Assembly: GCA_026874595.1 (NCBI GenBank) | Contig: JAPPUL010000069.1 | Coordinates: forward strand, 1 to 64,000 | DNA length: 64,000 bases | From: Sipunculus nudus | Taxonomy: Eukaryota > Annelida > Sipuncula > Golfingiida > Sipunculidae | Direction: 5' to 3' | Part shown: positions 45,260-53,904 of the stretch, one piece after another | Layout of the letters: each line of letters opens with the position of its first letter | Position numbering within the stretch: the stretch's first letter is position 1 | Program-made: the position numbers and the translations under genes | The notes under the pieces: generated by a model | The model's database searches: none | What the model saw: the letters and a program-made list of their open reading frames with translations, nothing else | Told to the model about the DNA's origin: nothing

Positions 45260-46066
45260 ATGAGAATACATAAAACAGCATTAATAGAGGACAATACAAA
45301 GATAGGAACTCACGTCGAAATAGACGCATATGCAATAATCCGACAAGGGAGTATAATAGAGGACAATACAAAGATAGGGACTCACGTTGAAATAGGTTCT
45401 AACGTAAAGATTGGCAAGAACAATAAAATCTTTAAAAACGCCTACATAGGAGCCCCCGCACAAGACAGAGGATATGATATAAATAGTCAAAATGGCTCAA
45501 ACAAAATACTAGTTGAACTAGGAGACAATAACATAATACGAGAATACGTAACAATTCATAATGGGACAAAAGGCAAGACGATTTTAAAAGACAACAATTA
45601 TTTAATGTCTTATAGCCACATAGGCCATGATTGTGAGGTGGGGTCAAATGTAACGCTTGCAAACTACGTATCCCTAGGCGGCCATGCAATAATAGAAGAT
45701 TACGTATTCATATCAGCCCACAGTTTAATACACCAAAAAACGAAAGTAGGAACACTAAGCATGATAGGAGCGCTATGCCCGATAACGCAAGACGTTCCTC
45801 CTTATTCGTTAATAGCAAATTCCTACGGCAAGCTAATAGGTTTAAATAGCGTTGGGCTAAGGAGGCATACAGATTTAAGTGCAAAGCAAAAGCTAAGTTT
45901 AAAGAAAGCGTTTAAGATATTGTATAAATATAATATGAGTAAAGAGGCAGGGATATTAGAGCTTGAGAGGCGAGGCGAGGAATTTAAAGAGATAGAAGAA
46001 CAGGTAAAGAAGATGCTATCGATATTTGGCGGGGAGCGGGGTGTTTTGCGAAAGTGGCGGGTCTAA
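45260..46066 (+). CDS. lpxA: UDP-N-acetylglucosamine acyltransferase
   Basis: 268 residues, near the usual 262. First step of lipid A synthesis. The left-handed beta helix is built of hexapeptides (HKTALI EDNTKI GTHVEI ...), and the catalytic His lies in YSHIGHDCEVG. The C-terminal part matches DVPPYSLIANSYGKLIGLN and GLRRH. Residues 9-20 and 33-44 are the same (EDNTKIGTHVEI) and the DNA is nearly the same too, 72 bp apart, yet the hexapeptide count stays normal. It supports an LPS-bearing outer membrane. No other lpx genes are nearby. Confidence 0.95.
   Translation: MRIHKTALIEDNTKIGTHVEIDAYAIIRQGSIIEDNTKIGTHVEIGSNVKIGKNNKIFKNAYIGAPAQDRGYDINSQNGSNKILVELGDNNIIREYVTIHNGTKGKTILKDNNYLMSYSHIGHDCEVGSNVTLANYVSLGGHAIIEDYVFISAHSLIHQKTKVGTLSMIGALCPITQDVPPYSLIANSYGKLIGLNSVGLRRHTDLSAKQKLSLKKAFKILYKYNMSKEAGILELERRGEEFKEIEEQVKKMLSIFGGERGVLRKWRV
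45282..45395 (+). repeat. In-register 42-bp repeat inside lpxA
   Basis: Bases 45282-45323 and 45354-45395 are the same except for about two or three positions. The 72-bp offset equals four hexapeptides. Compared with standard LpxA no extra hexapeptides are present, so one segment seems to have been overwritten by the other. Confidence 0.85.
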
Positions 46067-46207
46067 ATAGTTTATAAAAGTTACCATATTGTCTTATAAC
46101 AAACCTGCTAAAGAAGTAAGAAGCGTCTAAATAGTTTATAAAAGTTGCCATAGGAGATAAGAATAATTATAATTAGCGTTAATCTCGAACAAAGGAAAAA
46201 GAAAAAT

Positions 46208-46638
46208 ATGAATGAAAATGAAAAGATAGTAAATAAGCTAAATAGTATAATGGAACTTGAGCTTGCAGGAGTTGTAAGGTATACCCATATAATAGGATAC
46301 CGATAGTAAGCTGGATGCAAGAGAATGCGCAAGAAAGTTTAGATCATGCACACAAAGCAGGAGAGATGGTGACATTACTTGGAGGGCATCCGTCGTTGAA
46401 GATAGGGAGCTTACTTGAGACGGAAAAGCATGATATAGGAGACATTTTACGAGAGAGTTTACAACATGAAAAAGAAGCGCTTGGTTACTACTATGAACTT
46501 GCCAAGCTAGCAGAAGAAGCTAACAACGTGATAGTTGGCGAGTATGCAAGGGAGATGATAGTGGGAGAGGAGAAGCATTTAGACGAAGTAAATAAGATGC
46601 TAAGGAAACCTGGCGACATAGACAGGTTTGAAGAATAA
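46208..46638 (+). pseudogene. Ferritin-like (bacterioferritin family) gene with internal deletion
   Basis: ATG 46208 opens NENEKIVNKLNSIMELELAG... with the expected first helix, but after RYTH the frame shifts and stops at TAG 46304. The +1-related frame from about 46296 resumes with the family's IVSWMQENAQESLDHAHKAG and runs to TAA 46636 through helices with metal-ligand Glu/His (HEKEALGYYYEL, GEEKHLDEV). Relatives have about six more residues at the join, so roughly 20 bp seem lost. The 107-residue second part has an in-frame ATG at 46315 and might still be made, but without the first helix and its Glu ligand. Confidence 0.85.
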
Positions 46639-46813
46639 AAGGATATAATAAAAGGCTATAAGGAATAAAATAACGTGTAAAGCCATACATCTTATAAGCT
46701 GGAATGGTTGTGCTTAAATAGTTAAAGTAAATAAGATATATAAAGACATAGAAAGTAGCGATAATAAGATAATAAAGATAACAAGAGGTAAAAATAAGAA
46801 AAGGAAGGTATAA

Positions 46814-47689
46814 ATGGAAGGACAAAAAGTAGATATAGGGATAATAGGAGGGAGTGGGATATATAAAATAGAAGGAGTTGAGATATTAGAAGAAGTATTA
46901 CCAAAGACGCCTTATGGAACGCCCTCAGATAAGATTGTGATATGCCAGATAGGCAAAAAGCGTGTAGGTTTCTTACCAAGACACGGGGCAGGACACAAGT
47001 TTCTACCGACAGAGATACCGGTAAAAGCGAATATATACGCCCTAAAGAGTCTTGGCGTAAAAAGCATACTAGCAATAAGTGCAGTAGGGAGTTTGGCAGA
47101 GGAGATAAGACCGAAGGATTTAGTAATACCAAATCAAATAATAGACAGGACAAGACAAAGGGCACTATCCTTCTTTGGTGATGGGATAGTGGGGCATGTA
47201 AGTTTTGCAGATCCCTTTTGCAATGAAAAAGGAGAAGCTCTATACTCCTATCTAGACAGGAGAGGTTATAATGCGCATAATAAGGTAACATATTTATGTA
47301 TGGAAGGTCCCTTATTCTCAACGCGAGCTGAAAGTCATTTATACAGGAGTTGGGGATGCGGGATAATAGGGATGACAGCGTTACCTGAGGCAAAGCTTGC
47401 GCGCGAGGCGGAAATCTGTTATAATATGATAGCCTTATCGACAGATTATGATTGTTGGAATGAGGCAGAGGAACACGTAACGACAGAAATGGTTATAGAA
47501 AACATGAATACAAATGTTAAAACAATAAAAGGGATATTACCTGATTTATTAAATGAACTTGATTTAAGTAAAGACTGTGGATGTCATCATGCAGCAGAAA
47601 ACTCTGTGATGACCTCGCATGATATGCTTAATGAGAATAAAAAATTGGAGCTTAATTTATTATATGGTAAATATTTTAATAAAGCATAA
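46814..47689 (+). CDS. mtnP: S-methyl-5'-thioadenosine phosphorylase
   Basis: 291 residues. It splits methylthioadenosine with phosphate into adenine and methylthioribose-1-phosphate. Motifs of the MTAP/PNP class are clear: IIGGSGIYKIEG at the N-terminus, RHGAGHKFLPTEIPVKANI, ISAVGSLAEEIRPKDLVIPNQIID and ALSTDYDCW with the base-contacting Asp. With ahcY it indicates SAM-product recycling. The next gene starts inside its 3' end. Confidence 0.95.
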   Translation: MEGQKVDIGIIGGSGIYKIEGVEILEEVLPKTPYGTPSDKIVICQIGKKRVGFLPRHGAGHKFLPTEIPVKANIYALKSLGVKSILAISAVGSLAEEIRPKDLVIPNQIIDRTRQRALSFFGDGIVGHVSFADPFCNEKGEALYSYLDRRGYNAHNKVTYLCMEGPLFSTRAESHLYRSWGCGIIGMTALPEAKLAREAEICYNMIALSTDYDCWNEAEEHVTTEMVIENMNTNVKTIKGILPDLLNELDLSKDCGCHHAAENSVMTSHDMLNENKKLELNLLYGKYFNKA

Positions 47690-48317
47690 GTATTTTGTCC
47701 TACTCCTTTTTATACTGCTTTTTTGTTATGCAGAAAGTAGTTATAGCCAAGAGAGCTTAAGAAATGCATCTGAAGGTGTAAATAAAGGGTTAAATAAAGG
47801 CTTAAAGCAGGATAAAAGTCTAGAGGATAAAGGAACAGATAAGAATATTAAAAATAAAAAGAAGGAGGAGAAAAAGCTAGAAGTAGATAAATCTAAAGAC
47901 AAAGAAAAGATATATATAGAAAGAGAGAAAGAAGAAGTGTATGATGATCCGCTGCCGGGACGAAAATTTCCAAGTATACTAGAGCCAAACAAAGGGGAAT
48001 ATCGCGAGAGTAAATTCAGACGATTTGATATAATATTTTTTCTAGCTTACCCTGTATTTGTAGCTTATCAATATATTATAAACGAAGTAGTTAGCAGAAC
48101 CTACGCAATAAACGGACAGGCAAAAGGAACATTTTCTCTTAATCAAAATTTATATATCTTCCTTTCTAGTGTTATACTAGGAATAGCGGTGGCCTATGAG
48201 GATTATAAAGCAGTTTGGAATGACAAAAATCCAACGGGGCTACATAATAGTAATGAGGGTAAATTAATAACAGAAGAGAGTAATTTTTCAATAGTGTTAT
48301 TACAAATAGATTTTTAG
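47664..48317 (+). CDS. Exported or membrane protein, function unknown
   Basis: 217 residues from ATG 47664, overlapping mtnP by 26 bp. Residues 8-25 form a signal peptide (YFVLLLFILLFCYAE). A Lys/Glu-rich disordered stretch follows (residues 30-80), then a proline-containing PLPGRKFPS segment and two hydrophobic segments near residues 122-140 and 165-180. Its C-terminal half resembles the small exported gene at 52789 in layout (signal, charged spacer, short tail) but not clearly in sequence. No family was recognised. Confidence 0.6.
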   Translation: MVNILIKHKYFVLLLFILLFCYAESSYSQESLRNASEGVNKGLNKGLKQDKSLEDKGTDKNIKNKKKEEKKLEVDKSKDKEKIYIEREKEEVYDDPLPGRKFPSILEPNKGEYRESKFRRFDIIFFLAYPVFVAYQYIINEVVSRTYAINGQAKGTFSLNQNLYIFLSSVILGIAVAYEDYKAVWNDKNPTGLHNSNEGKLITEESNFSIVLLQIDF

Positions 48318-48345
48318 GAAAACACACAATACGAGGTAAAAAGAA

Positions 48346-48900
48346 TTGGAACGGCAAGACATAATCAAATGGATACCTTTGTGTACAATAGGTCTGGTAC
48401 TATTTTTAGATCAACTAACAAAAGTACTTGTAATAAAGAACATGGAACTATATGAGGCAATAAGCGTGCTTGGGGAATATGTACAGATACGGTTTATATT
48501 GAATCAAGGGATGGCGTTTGGTATTTTTGCAGACTTAGATAAAAGTGTAAAAGATGTTCTTTTCACAACGATAACCGTAGTCTCAATAGCAATTGTAATA
48601 TACTATTATAGTATGGTACACAAAGAGCATTCATGGAGCAGATTTTACTTTGCACTAATACTTGGTGGAGCGCTTGGAAATTTAACAGATAAGCTTTTTG
48701 GACATATAATATTCAGAGGAGAATTCAAATTGTTCTATGGGCAAGTAGTAGATTTTATAGATATCGGCATAGGCTCTTATCGTTGGGCAACTTTCAACTT
48801 AGCTGACATAACTATTTCAATTGGCGTATTTGCTCTAATCTATATAATATTATTTCGGAAGGACCAAGATATAATACATTACAAGACAATAGAAGAATAA
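48346..48900 (+). CDS. lspA: Prolipoprotein signal peptidase (signal peptidase II)
   Basis: 184 residues with four membrane helices. It cleaves lipoprotein signal peptides ahead of the lipidated cysteine. TTG start at 48346 with a GAGGT site nine bases upstream. The two catalytic-Asp motifs are present: GALGNLTDKLFG and FNLADITIS. The first helix has LDQLTK and the loop NQGMAFGI. Its substrates in this window include the eight array lipoproteins. Confidence 0.95.
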   Translation: MERQDIIKWIPLCTIGLVLFLDQLTKVLVIKNMELYEAISVLGEYVQIRFILNQGMAFGIFADLDKSVKDVLFTTITVVSIAIVIYYYSMVHKEHSWSRFYFALILGGALGNLTDKLFGHIIFRGEFKLFYGQVVDFIDIGIGSYRWATFNLADITISIGVFALIYIILFRKDQDIIHYKTIEE

Positions 48901-48954
48901 TAGATTAGAGTAAAAACATACTGATAGACAAAAGGTTGTTGATTTTGAATTAAT

Positions 48955-49746
48955 TTGAAGTTAATTAAAGAAAGCTTTAAAACGATGCAAGATAATAGTT
49001 ACAAAGAATTAAAAGATTCTGATTATACTAAATGGTTTTCAGAAGAATATAAAGATGATAATAACTATAAAACCTTTAATAAATCGTTTAAAAAGATACA
49101 AAAACGCAATATAGAAATCCCAACAAACATAAAAAAGCCAAAAATAAAGTCCAACGCCTCCAAAGTTACAAAAGCAAAAGGGCCCAAAAATCCAAAAATA
49201 AAAAAGATAACAAAAGATAAAAACCCACTAAAAAGTAACAAAGTATTAAATGACGAGCCTGACACTAGTAAAGAAATGGAAATAAATGTTTTAAAGACAG
49301 GGCAAAAGTTTAAAATAGAAGACAAAGAGCTTTTATATACGTGGCTTGAAGCAAATCCAATTTATGATAAAGACAGGGCAAAAGATAGGGAATTAGAAGT
49401 TAAACCTAAAAAAGGGATTGAGTTAGAACAAGATGCAAGTAATCTTGAAAATAATCTTATAGTAACTAAATCACTAGATCTACATAATCACACAGTGAAG
49501 GAAGCTATTGCACTATTAAGACACACCATTTTAAAAGCAAGATACCACAATGATAAAGTATTTAAGATTATACATGGTAAAGGTAAACATTCTAAAGACA
49601 AAAAGCCAATTTTAAAAGAAGCTGTACAAGCCTGGCTTGAATCGGAAGAAGGAAAGAAATTAATTATGAGATATAAGGAGGCACCAAAAATATATGGAGG
49701 CAGTGGCACTACGCTAGTGTGGTTACGCCAAACAAAGTCAACCTAA
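48955..49746 (+). CDS. Smr-domain protein
   Basis: 263 residues from TTG 48955; ATG 48985 is an alternative. The C-terminal 90 residues are an Smr domain: SLDLHNHTVKEAIALL, then IIHGKGKHSKDKKPILKEAV and the terminal GGSGTTLVWL. The LDxH motif appears as LDLHNH. Smr domains nick branched or unmethylated DNA, or rescue stalled ribosomes, depending on the protein. The N-terminal 170 residues are Lys-rich and of low complexity. Probably not membrane-bound. Confidence 0.85.
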   Translation: MKLIKESFKTMQDNSYKELKDSDYTKWFSEEYKDDNNYKTFNKSFKKIQKRNIEIPTNIKKPKIKSNASKVTKAKGPKNPKIKKITKDKNPLKSNKVLNDEPDTSKEMEINVLKTGQKFKIEDKELLYTWLEANPIYDKDRAKDRELEVKPKKGIELEQDASNLENNLIVTKSLDLHNHTVKEAIALLRHTILKARYHNDKVFKIIHGKGKHSKDKKPILKEAVQAWLESEEGKKLIMRYKEAPKIYGGSGTTLVWLRQTKST

Positions 49747-49749
49747 AGA

Positions 49750-50802
49750 TTAAGGCACATCGTTATTATTATTATCTTCACGCGGAAAATCTAAAATGAC
49801 TCCAAGAGACTTTAAACTAATATAAGCATTTTGCTTAACCTCTAATGAATAGTCATTAGAGTAGACGTGCAGAAGAAACGGAATAATACGCTTATCTTTA
49901 AACTTTCCTAAAGCTAAGGCAACATAAGCACGAACTGACTCATTCTTATCGAACAATACATCAACCAAATGGTTTATAATCTCAGGATACTGAAGTTTAG
50001 CAAGCCCCCAAACAGCGCTAACCCTAACCTTATAGTGTTTATCATTCAAGGCAAATATTAAAGGTTTTAAAGCAAGCAAAGACCCAATAATCCCAATAGC
50101 TCTAACAGCCTGATTTCTAACATTAAAGTCATCTTCAGAAACAAGCTTAAAAATATGTTTAATAGCTTTATGAGCCTTAAGTCTGGCAAGAGAGCGCACG
50201 GAATTAATAAGGACTTTTGAATCATCATCATCTAGAGCCTGTATTAGAAAATCAACAATAACGTTGCGAGCACGCGAGAAATAGTATTGCCCAAGAAAAA
50301 GAGCAGCAAGCCGGCGTTTAAGAGTATTAGTATCATAAATCAAGATGTATATATTGTTTCTAATTTTCCTATCTTCGATATTATTCATAACTTCCAAGTT
50401 ATGCTTTTTGAGGATATTAGAAGAGAGGTCCTCAAGTTTTTGTTTATAATCGTTTTTTTGGAGCTTACCTTTTGTTAAGGAGTTAATATTTGAGTTTGCT
50501 TTCTTTTTTTTGTCTTCTTTGTCTTCTTTGTCTTCTTTGTCTTCTTTGTCCTCTTTGTCCTCTTTGTCTTCTTTGTCCTCTTTGTCCTCTTTGTCTTCTT
50601 TGTCCTCTTTGTCTTCTTTGTCTTCTTTGTCCTCTGTCTTTGGAGCACTTATTTTGTTACTATCGTAAGGATTGCTTTTGTCAAGTGGATTGTCCTGTTC
50701 TTGGTTTTGACTATTAATCTCTTCTACTGCATAACACAATGCAGTAGAAGAAATTAAATATAAAAGAGTAAACAAAGCTAAACAATAAATCCGAGTAATC
50801 AT
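49750..50802 (-). CDS. Exported HEAT-repeat protein with KED tract
   Basis: 350 residues. Signal peptide in residues 1-26 (MITRIYCLALFTLLYL...). Residues 55-96 are an almost pure Glu-Asp-Lys tract made by a 9-bp DNA repeat. The C-terminal 230 residues contain HEAT-type repeats of 31-34 residues (DDDSKVLINSVRSLARLKAH, then DDFNVRNQAVRAIGII, DKHYKVRVSAVWGLAKL and NESVRAYVALALGKFKD). It is a likely periplasmic scaffold. It is convergent with the Smr gene, with a 4-bp gap. Confidence 0.82.
   Translation of the reverse strand: MITRIYCLALFTLLYLISSTALCYAVEEINSQNQEQDNPLDKSNPYDSNKISAPKTEDKEDKEDKEDKEDKEDKEDKEDKEDKEDKEDKEDKEDKEDKKKKANSNINSLTKGKLQKNDYKQKLEDLSSNILKKHNLEVMNNIEDRKIRNNIYILIYDTNTLKRRLAALFLGQYYFSRARNVIVDFLIQALDDDDSKVLINSVRSLARLKAHKAIKHIFKLVSEDDFNVRNQAVRAIGIIGSLLALKPLIFALNDKHYKVRVSAVWGLAKLQYPEIINHLVDVLFDKNESVRAYVALALGKFKDKRIIPFLLHVYSNDYSLEVKQNAYISLKSLGVILDFPREDNNNNDVP
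50512..50635. repeat. 9-bp coding microsatellite (KED tract)
   Basis: About 13.7 units of GTCTTCTTT or GTCCTCTTT on the plus strand, encoding Lys-Glu-Asp on the minus strand. Being a multiple of three, gain or loss of units keeps the frame, so the tract length can vary freely. The C/T variation between units is synonymous (GAA/GAG). Confidence 0.95.
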
Positions 50803-50954
50803 AATAAATATATCCTGTAACTAAGGGGCAAGTTTATATAAAAATATAGACACTAGTTTGACAAAATAATAACCAAGGGTTAGATTTTTTTGTAAAAAAA
50901 GTTAAGTCAATTCTTAAAAGGGTTTTGATAAGAATATAACATTAGGATAAATAA

Positions 50955-52068
50955 GTGCATAAAATTATAAAAGAGAGATTAGACGAACTAAAAGAAGGGC
51001 TTTTAAAGCGCTGGAGGTTACTTTGAATTAGACGAAGCAAAAGAGAAGATAAAAGAGATAGAGATTAAAATGTCCAAGCCTGGCTTTTGGGAAGCGAAGG
51101 AAGAGGCCAATAAATATACAAAAAATCTAAAACAGTTAAAGAATAAAACGAGCAGTTGGGAAAGCCTAAGGAATGAAATTGTAGAAGGACTTGAGCTTCT
51201 GGAGATTACAGAAGAGGGAGACGAAGAGAGTTTATCTATTTTGGAAGGGCTTTTAAAAGAGCTTGAAGACAAGTATCAAGAGCTTGAATTTAAGGTTATG
51301 ATGAATGAGGCAGAAGATATAAATAATGCCTTTTTATCAATAAACGCAGGAGCAGGAGGGACAGAGGCATGTGATTGGGTAAATATGCTACAAAGGATGT
51401 ACATGAGATGGAGCGTATTAAGAGGCTATGAGGTTGAGACAGTAGATTATCTTGAGGGCGAAGAAGCCGGAACAAAAAACGTAACTTTATTAATAAAGGG
51501 GGAATACGCATACGGATATTTACGCAGTGAAATAGGAGTACATAGACTAGTAAGGCTCTCCCCCTTTGATTCAAACAAAAGACGTCATACATCTTTTGCC
51601 TCAGTATACACATTCCCCGAAATAGATAACAAAATAGACATAGAAATAAACATGAACGAGTTAAGAATAGACACCTACCGAGCCCAAGGAGCAGGTGGTC
51701 AGCACGTAAATACAACGGACTCAGCTGTAAGAATAACTCACCTCCCAACAAATATCACAGTTCAATGTCAAAACGACAGATCACAGCATAAAAATAAAGA
51801 AAACGCATTTAAAGTCCTAAAAGGAAGACTATATAATCATTATAAAGAAGAGCGAGAGATAGAAAGGGCAAAAGATGAAGGTACAAAATCCGAAATATCC
51901 TGGGGTTCACAAATAAGGTCATACATACTCCAACCGTATATGTTAGTAAAGGATCACAGAACAAATTTTGAAGTTGGAGACGTCGATAGCGTATTGGAAG
52001 GACGCCTGCTTGATGAGTTTATAACAAGCTATCTAAAACTGTTTACTCGAAAAGGGAATGGACAGTAA
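50955..52068 (+). CDS. prfB: Peptide chain release factor 2 with programmed +1 frameshift
   Basis: GTG 50955 opens a 23-codon frame ending at TGA 51024. The site TGGAGGTTACTTTGA has a GGAGG 3 nt before CTT-TGA, the classic autoregulatory +1 site. After slipping at CTT, GAA 51025 continues 347 codons to 52068, about 370 residues in all. Codon-recognition motif SPF (VRLSPFDSNKRR) and the hydrolysis motif GGQ (GAGGQHVNTTDSAV) are present. RF2 reads UGA/UAA, so its own supply controls the shift. This also shows UGA is a real stop in this organism. Confidence 0.95.
51011..51027 (+). promoter_or_regulatory. prfB frameshift signal
   Basis: CTGGAGGTTACTTTGAA: internal Shine-Dalgarno GGAGG (51013-51017), Leu codon CTT (51021-51023) and in-frame TGA (51024-51026). 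The three-base spacing is as in the E. coli site, which uses GGGGG-TAT-CTT-TGA. Confidence 0.92.
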
Positions 52069-52788
52069 TAGTTATAAGTAATTATGATAAATTATTTTTT
52101 TTCCTTGACAGGTTAAATGAATTTATCTAAATTGAAAGAGATGATTTTTAGGCATGCAGATGAAATATAAGTAAATAGTTAATATACATTTAAAGATGTG
52201 GATGAGAATGGTAGAGGGGTAGATATGAGCTGCATGAGATGGTTGGAGGCTATTTTAGTGAGTTGAGGAAGGGATTAGGAGGAAGGGATTAGGAGGAAGG
52301 GATTAGGAGGAGGGATTAGGAGGAAGGGATTAGGGAGGAAGGGATTAGGAGGAGGGATTAGGAGGAAGGGATTAGGAGGAAGGGATTAGGAGGAAGGGAT
52401 TAGGAGGAAGGGATTAGGAGGAAGGGATTAGGAGGAAGGGATTAGGAGGAAGGGATTAGGAGGAAGGGATTAGGAGGAAGGGATTAGGAGGAAGGGATTA
52501 GGAGGAAGGGATTAGGAGGAAGGGATTAGGAGGAAGGGATTAGGAGGAAGGGATTAGGAGGAGGGATTAGGAGGAAGGGATTAGGAGGAAGGGATTAGGA
52601 GGAAGGGATTAGGAGAAGGAAAATGCTTAAAAAGCTTAGTGCATTTCTAAATAAATTGTGTGTGACATAGACTGGGAGGGGAAATGTCATGTACGATTTA
52701 TTTATGTTGCACAAAAAGGGTAGCAGAGAATGAGTAAGAGAATGAGTATAAGTTGCGGGTGTAACTACGGGTGTAGCCAGAGGCAAAT
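52069..52788. other. Gene-free region carrying a purine minisatellite
   Basis: 720 bp between prfB and the next gene. The middle half is a 14-bp tandem repeat (see 52262). The flanks hold no convincing frame. The right flank has several short AT/GC-mixed bits but nothing I can name. Confidence 0.6.
52262..52615. repeat. 14-bp purine-rich minisatellite
   Basis: About 25 tandem units of GATTAGGAGGAAGG. A few units are 13 bp (GGAGG without AA) or 15 bp (extra G). The plus strand is almost only A and G apart from the TT. Units differ little, so expansion is recent. Each unit contains a TAGGAGG, close to a perfect Shine-Dalgarno. The G-rich strand might form triplex or quadruplex-like structure; not tested. 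Confidence 0.96.
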
Positions 52789-53286
52789 ATGCTTACACCG
52801 ACTATCTTAGCATCACTCACAATACTTTACATACTATCAAATCCAGTATACAGTAAAGTAGGAAGTGATATACCTGCCGAAAGGATAAATCTTGAGAGGG
52901 CAAATAGTTCCCAAGATATAATTACTTCGAATACAAAATCTAAAACAAGTAAAAAAACAGATATAAAAGATGGATTAAATGATAAATTAGATAAGAGCCT
53001 AAAACCAAAAGAAGAGCTACAATTGCCTAAGAAGGGCTCTCAGATTGGTCTGGCAGTGGGTAATGACGCAGCGAAGTTTTACAAGCGTGGATTTTTAAAA
53101 GATGTAGAGCCTGAGGACAATGTATTGGAAGAGATTTTTGAGGAAGGACATATAAAGCTGTTTAGTATATTTGGGTTTAATGTATATATAAGATTTAATA
53201 AACGAGAGAGGGGAGAAGGGCGAGGGTATCGTTTTAGAGAAGCGGTTATGGAAGATCATACAAGGCGTAACAGATTAAGAGATTAA
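52789..53286 (+). CDS. Exported small protein, function unknown
   Basis: 165 residues. Residues 1-22 are a signal peptide ending near VYSK. A Ser/Thr/Lys-rich spacer (residues 35-80) leads to a 70-residue basic tail (GLAVGNDAAKFYKRGFLKDV, later IFGFNVYIRFNKRERGEGRG). No family recognised. ATG 52789 lacks a strong ribosome site, so expression is uncertain. Confidence 0.6.
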   Translation: MLTPTILASLTILYILSNPVYSKVGSDIPAERINLERANSSQDIITSNTKSKTSKKTDIKDGLNDKLDKSLKPKEELQLPKKGSQIGLAVGNDAAKFYKRGFLKDVEPEDNVLEEIFEEGHIKLFSIFGFNVYIRFNKRERGEGRGYRFREAVMEDHTRRNRLRD

Positions 53287-53360
53287 CGGTTTGCTTAGGG
53301 TATGAATTTTTAGAGAACGCTATTAAGGGACAAATTTATAAGTTAGAAAAATTAAGAAAT

Positions 53361-53819
53361 ATGAAGATATCGCTTGGGTCAGATCATGCAGGATATAAGC
53401 TTAAAGGTAGTATACTAGAGCATTTAAATAAGAGAGTATTAGATGGAAAGCTAATAGAATGCATAGATTACGGAACTAATGGGACAGAGGAGAGGGTAGA
53501 CTATCCGGATTATGTATCAAAGGCAGCGGAGGCGGTGATAAAAGGGGAAGTAGATATGAGTATAGTTATATGCGGTTCTGGGATTGGGGCTAGTATAGTA
53601 GCAAACAAGATAAATGGTATTCGTGCGGCACTTTGTACGACAGAAGAGCTTGCAATACTCTCTCGCGAACACAATAATGCAAATGTACTTGCATTGGGGC
53701 AGAGGATATTAGATAAAGAACTAGCACTTAAGATAGTTGACAAATGGCTTATAACAAAATTTAAAGGAGGACGGCACAAAATAAGAATAGATAAGATAGA
53801 TAAATTAGAAAATAGATAA
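53361..53819 (+). CDS. rpiB: Ribose-5-phosphate isomerase B
   Basis: 152 residues, the RpiB (LacA/B) family. It interconverts ribose-5-phosphate and ribulose-5-phosphate; with rpe it serves the pentose phosphate branch. Motifs: GSDHAGYKLKG at the N-terminus, ICGSGIGASIVANKINGIRAAL around the catalytic Cys, and SREHNNANVLALGQRI. The last codons and the bases after the stop form a tandem repeat of about 17 bp (AAATTAGAAAATAGATA). Confidence 0.95.
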   Translation: MKISLGSDHAGYKLKGSILEHLNKRVLDGKLIECIDYGTNGTEERVDYPDYVSKAAEAVIKGEVDMSIVICGSGIGASIVANKINGIRAALCTTEELAILSREHNNANVLALGQRILDKELALKIVDKWLITKFKGGRHKIRIDKIDKLENR

Positions 53820-53904
53820 ATTAGAAAATAGATATAAAAAAGAAAATAAACAAGAACCACAAAAAAAACATCAAAAAGACAATAAATCACTAAATAAATT
53901 AAAG

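Noticed and set aside
46520-47393. Long minus-strand frames opposite mtnP
   Set aside because: mtnP is clear on the plus strand; the opposing frames are Leu/Ser-rich shadows.
50490-50717. Leu/Cys repeat frame opposite the KED tract
   Set aside because: Simple consequence of the 9-bp repeat read on the other strand.
52262-52615. Possible CRISPR array
   Set aside because: Units are contiguous with no unique spacers; it is a minisatellite.
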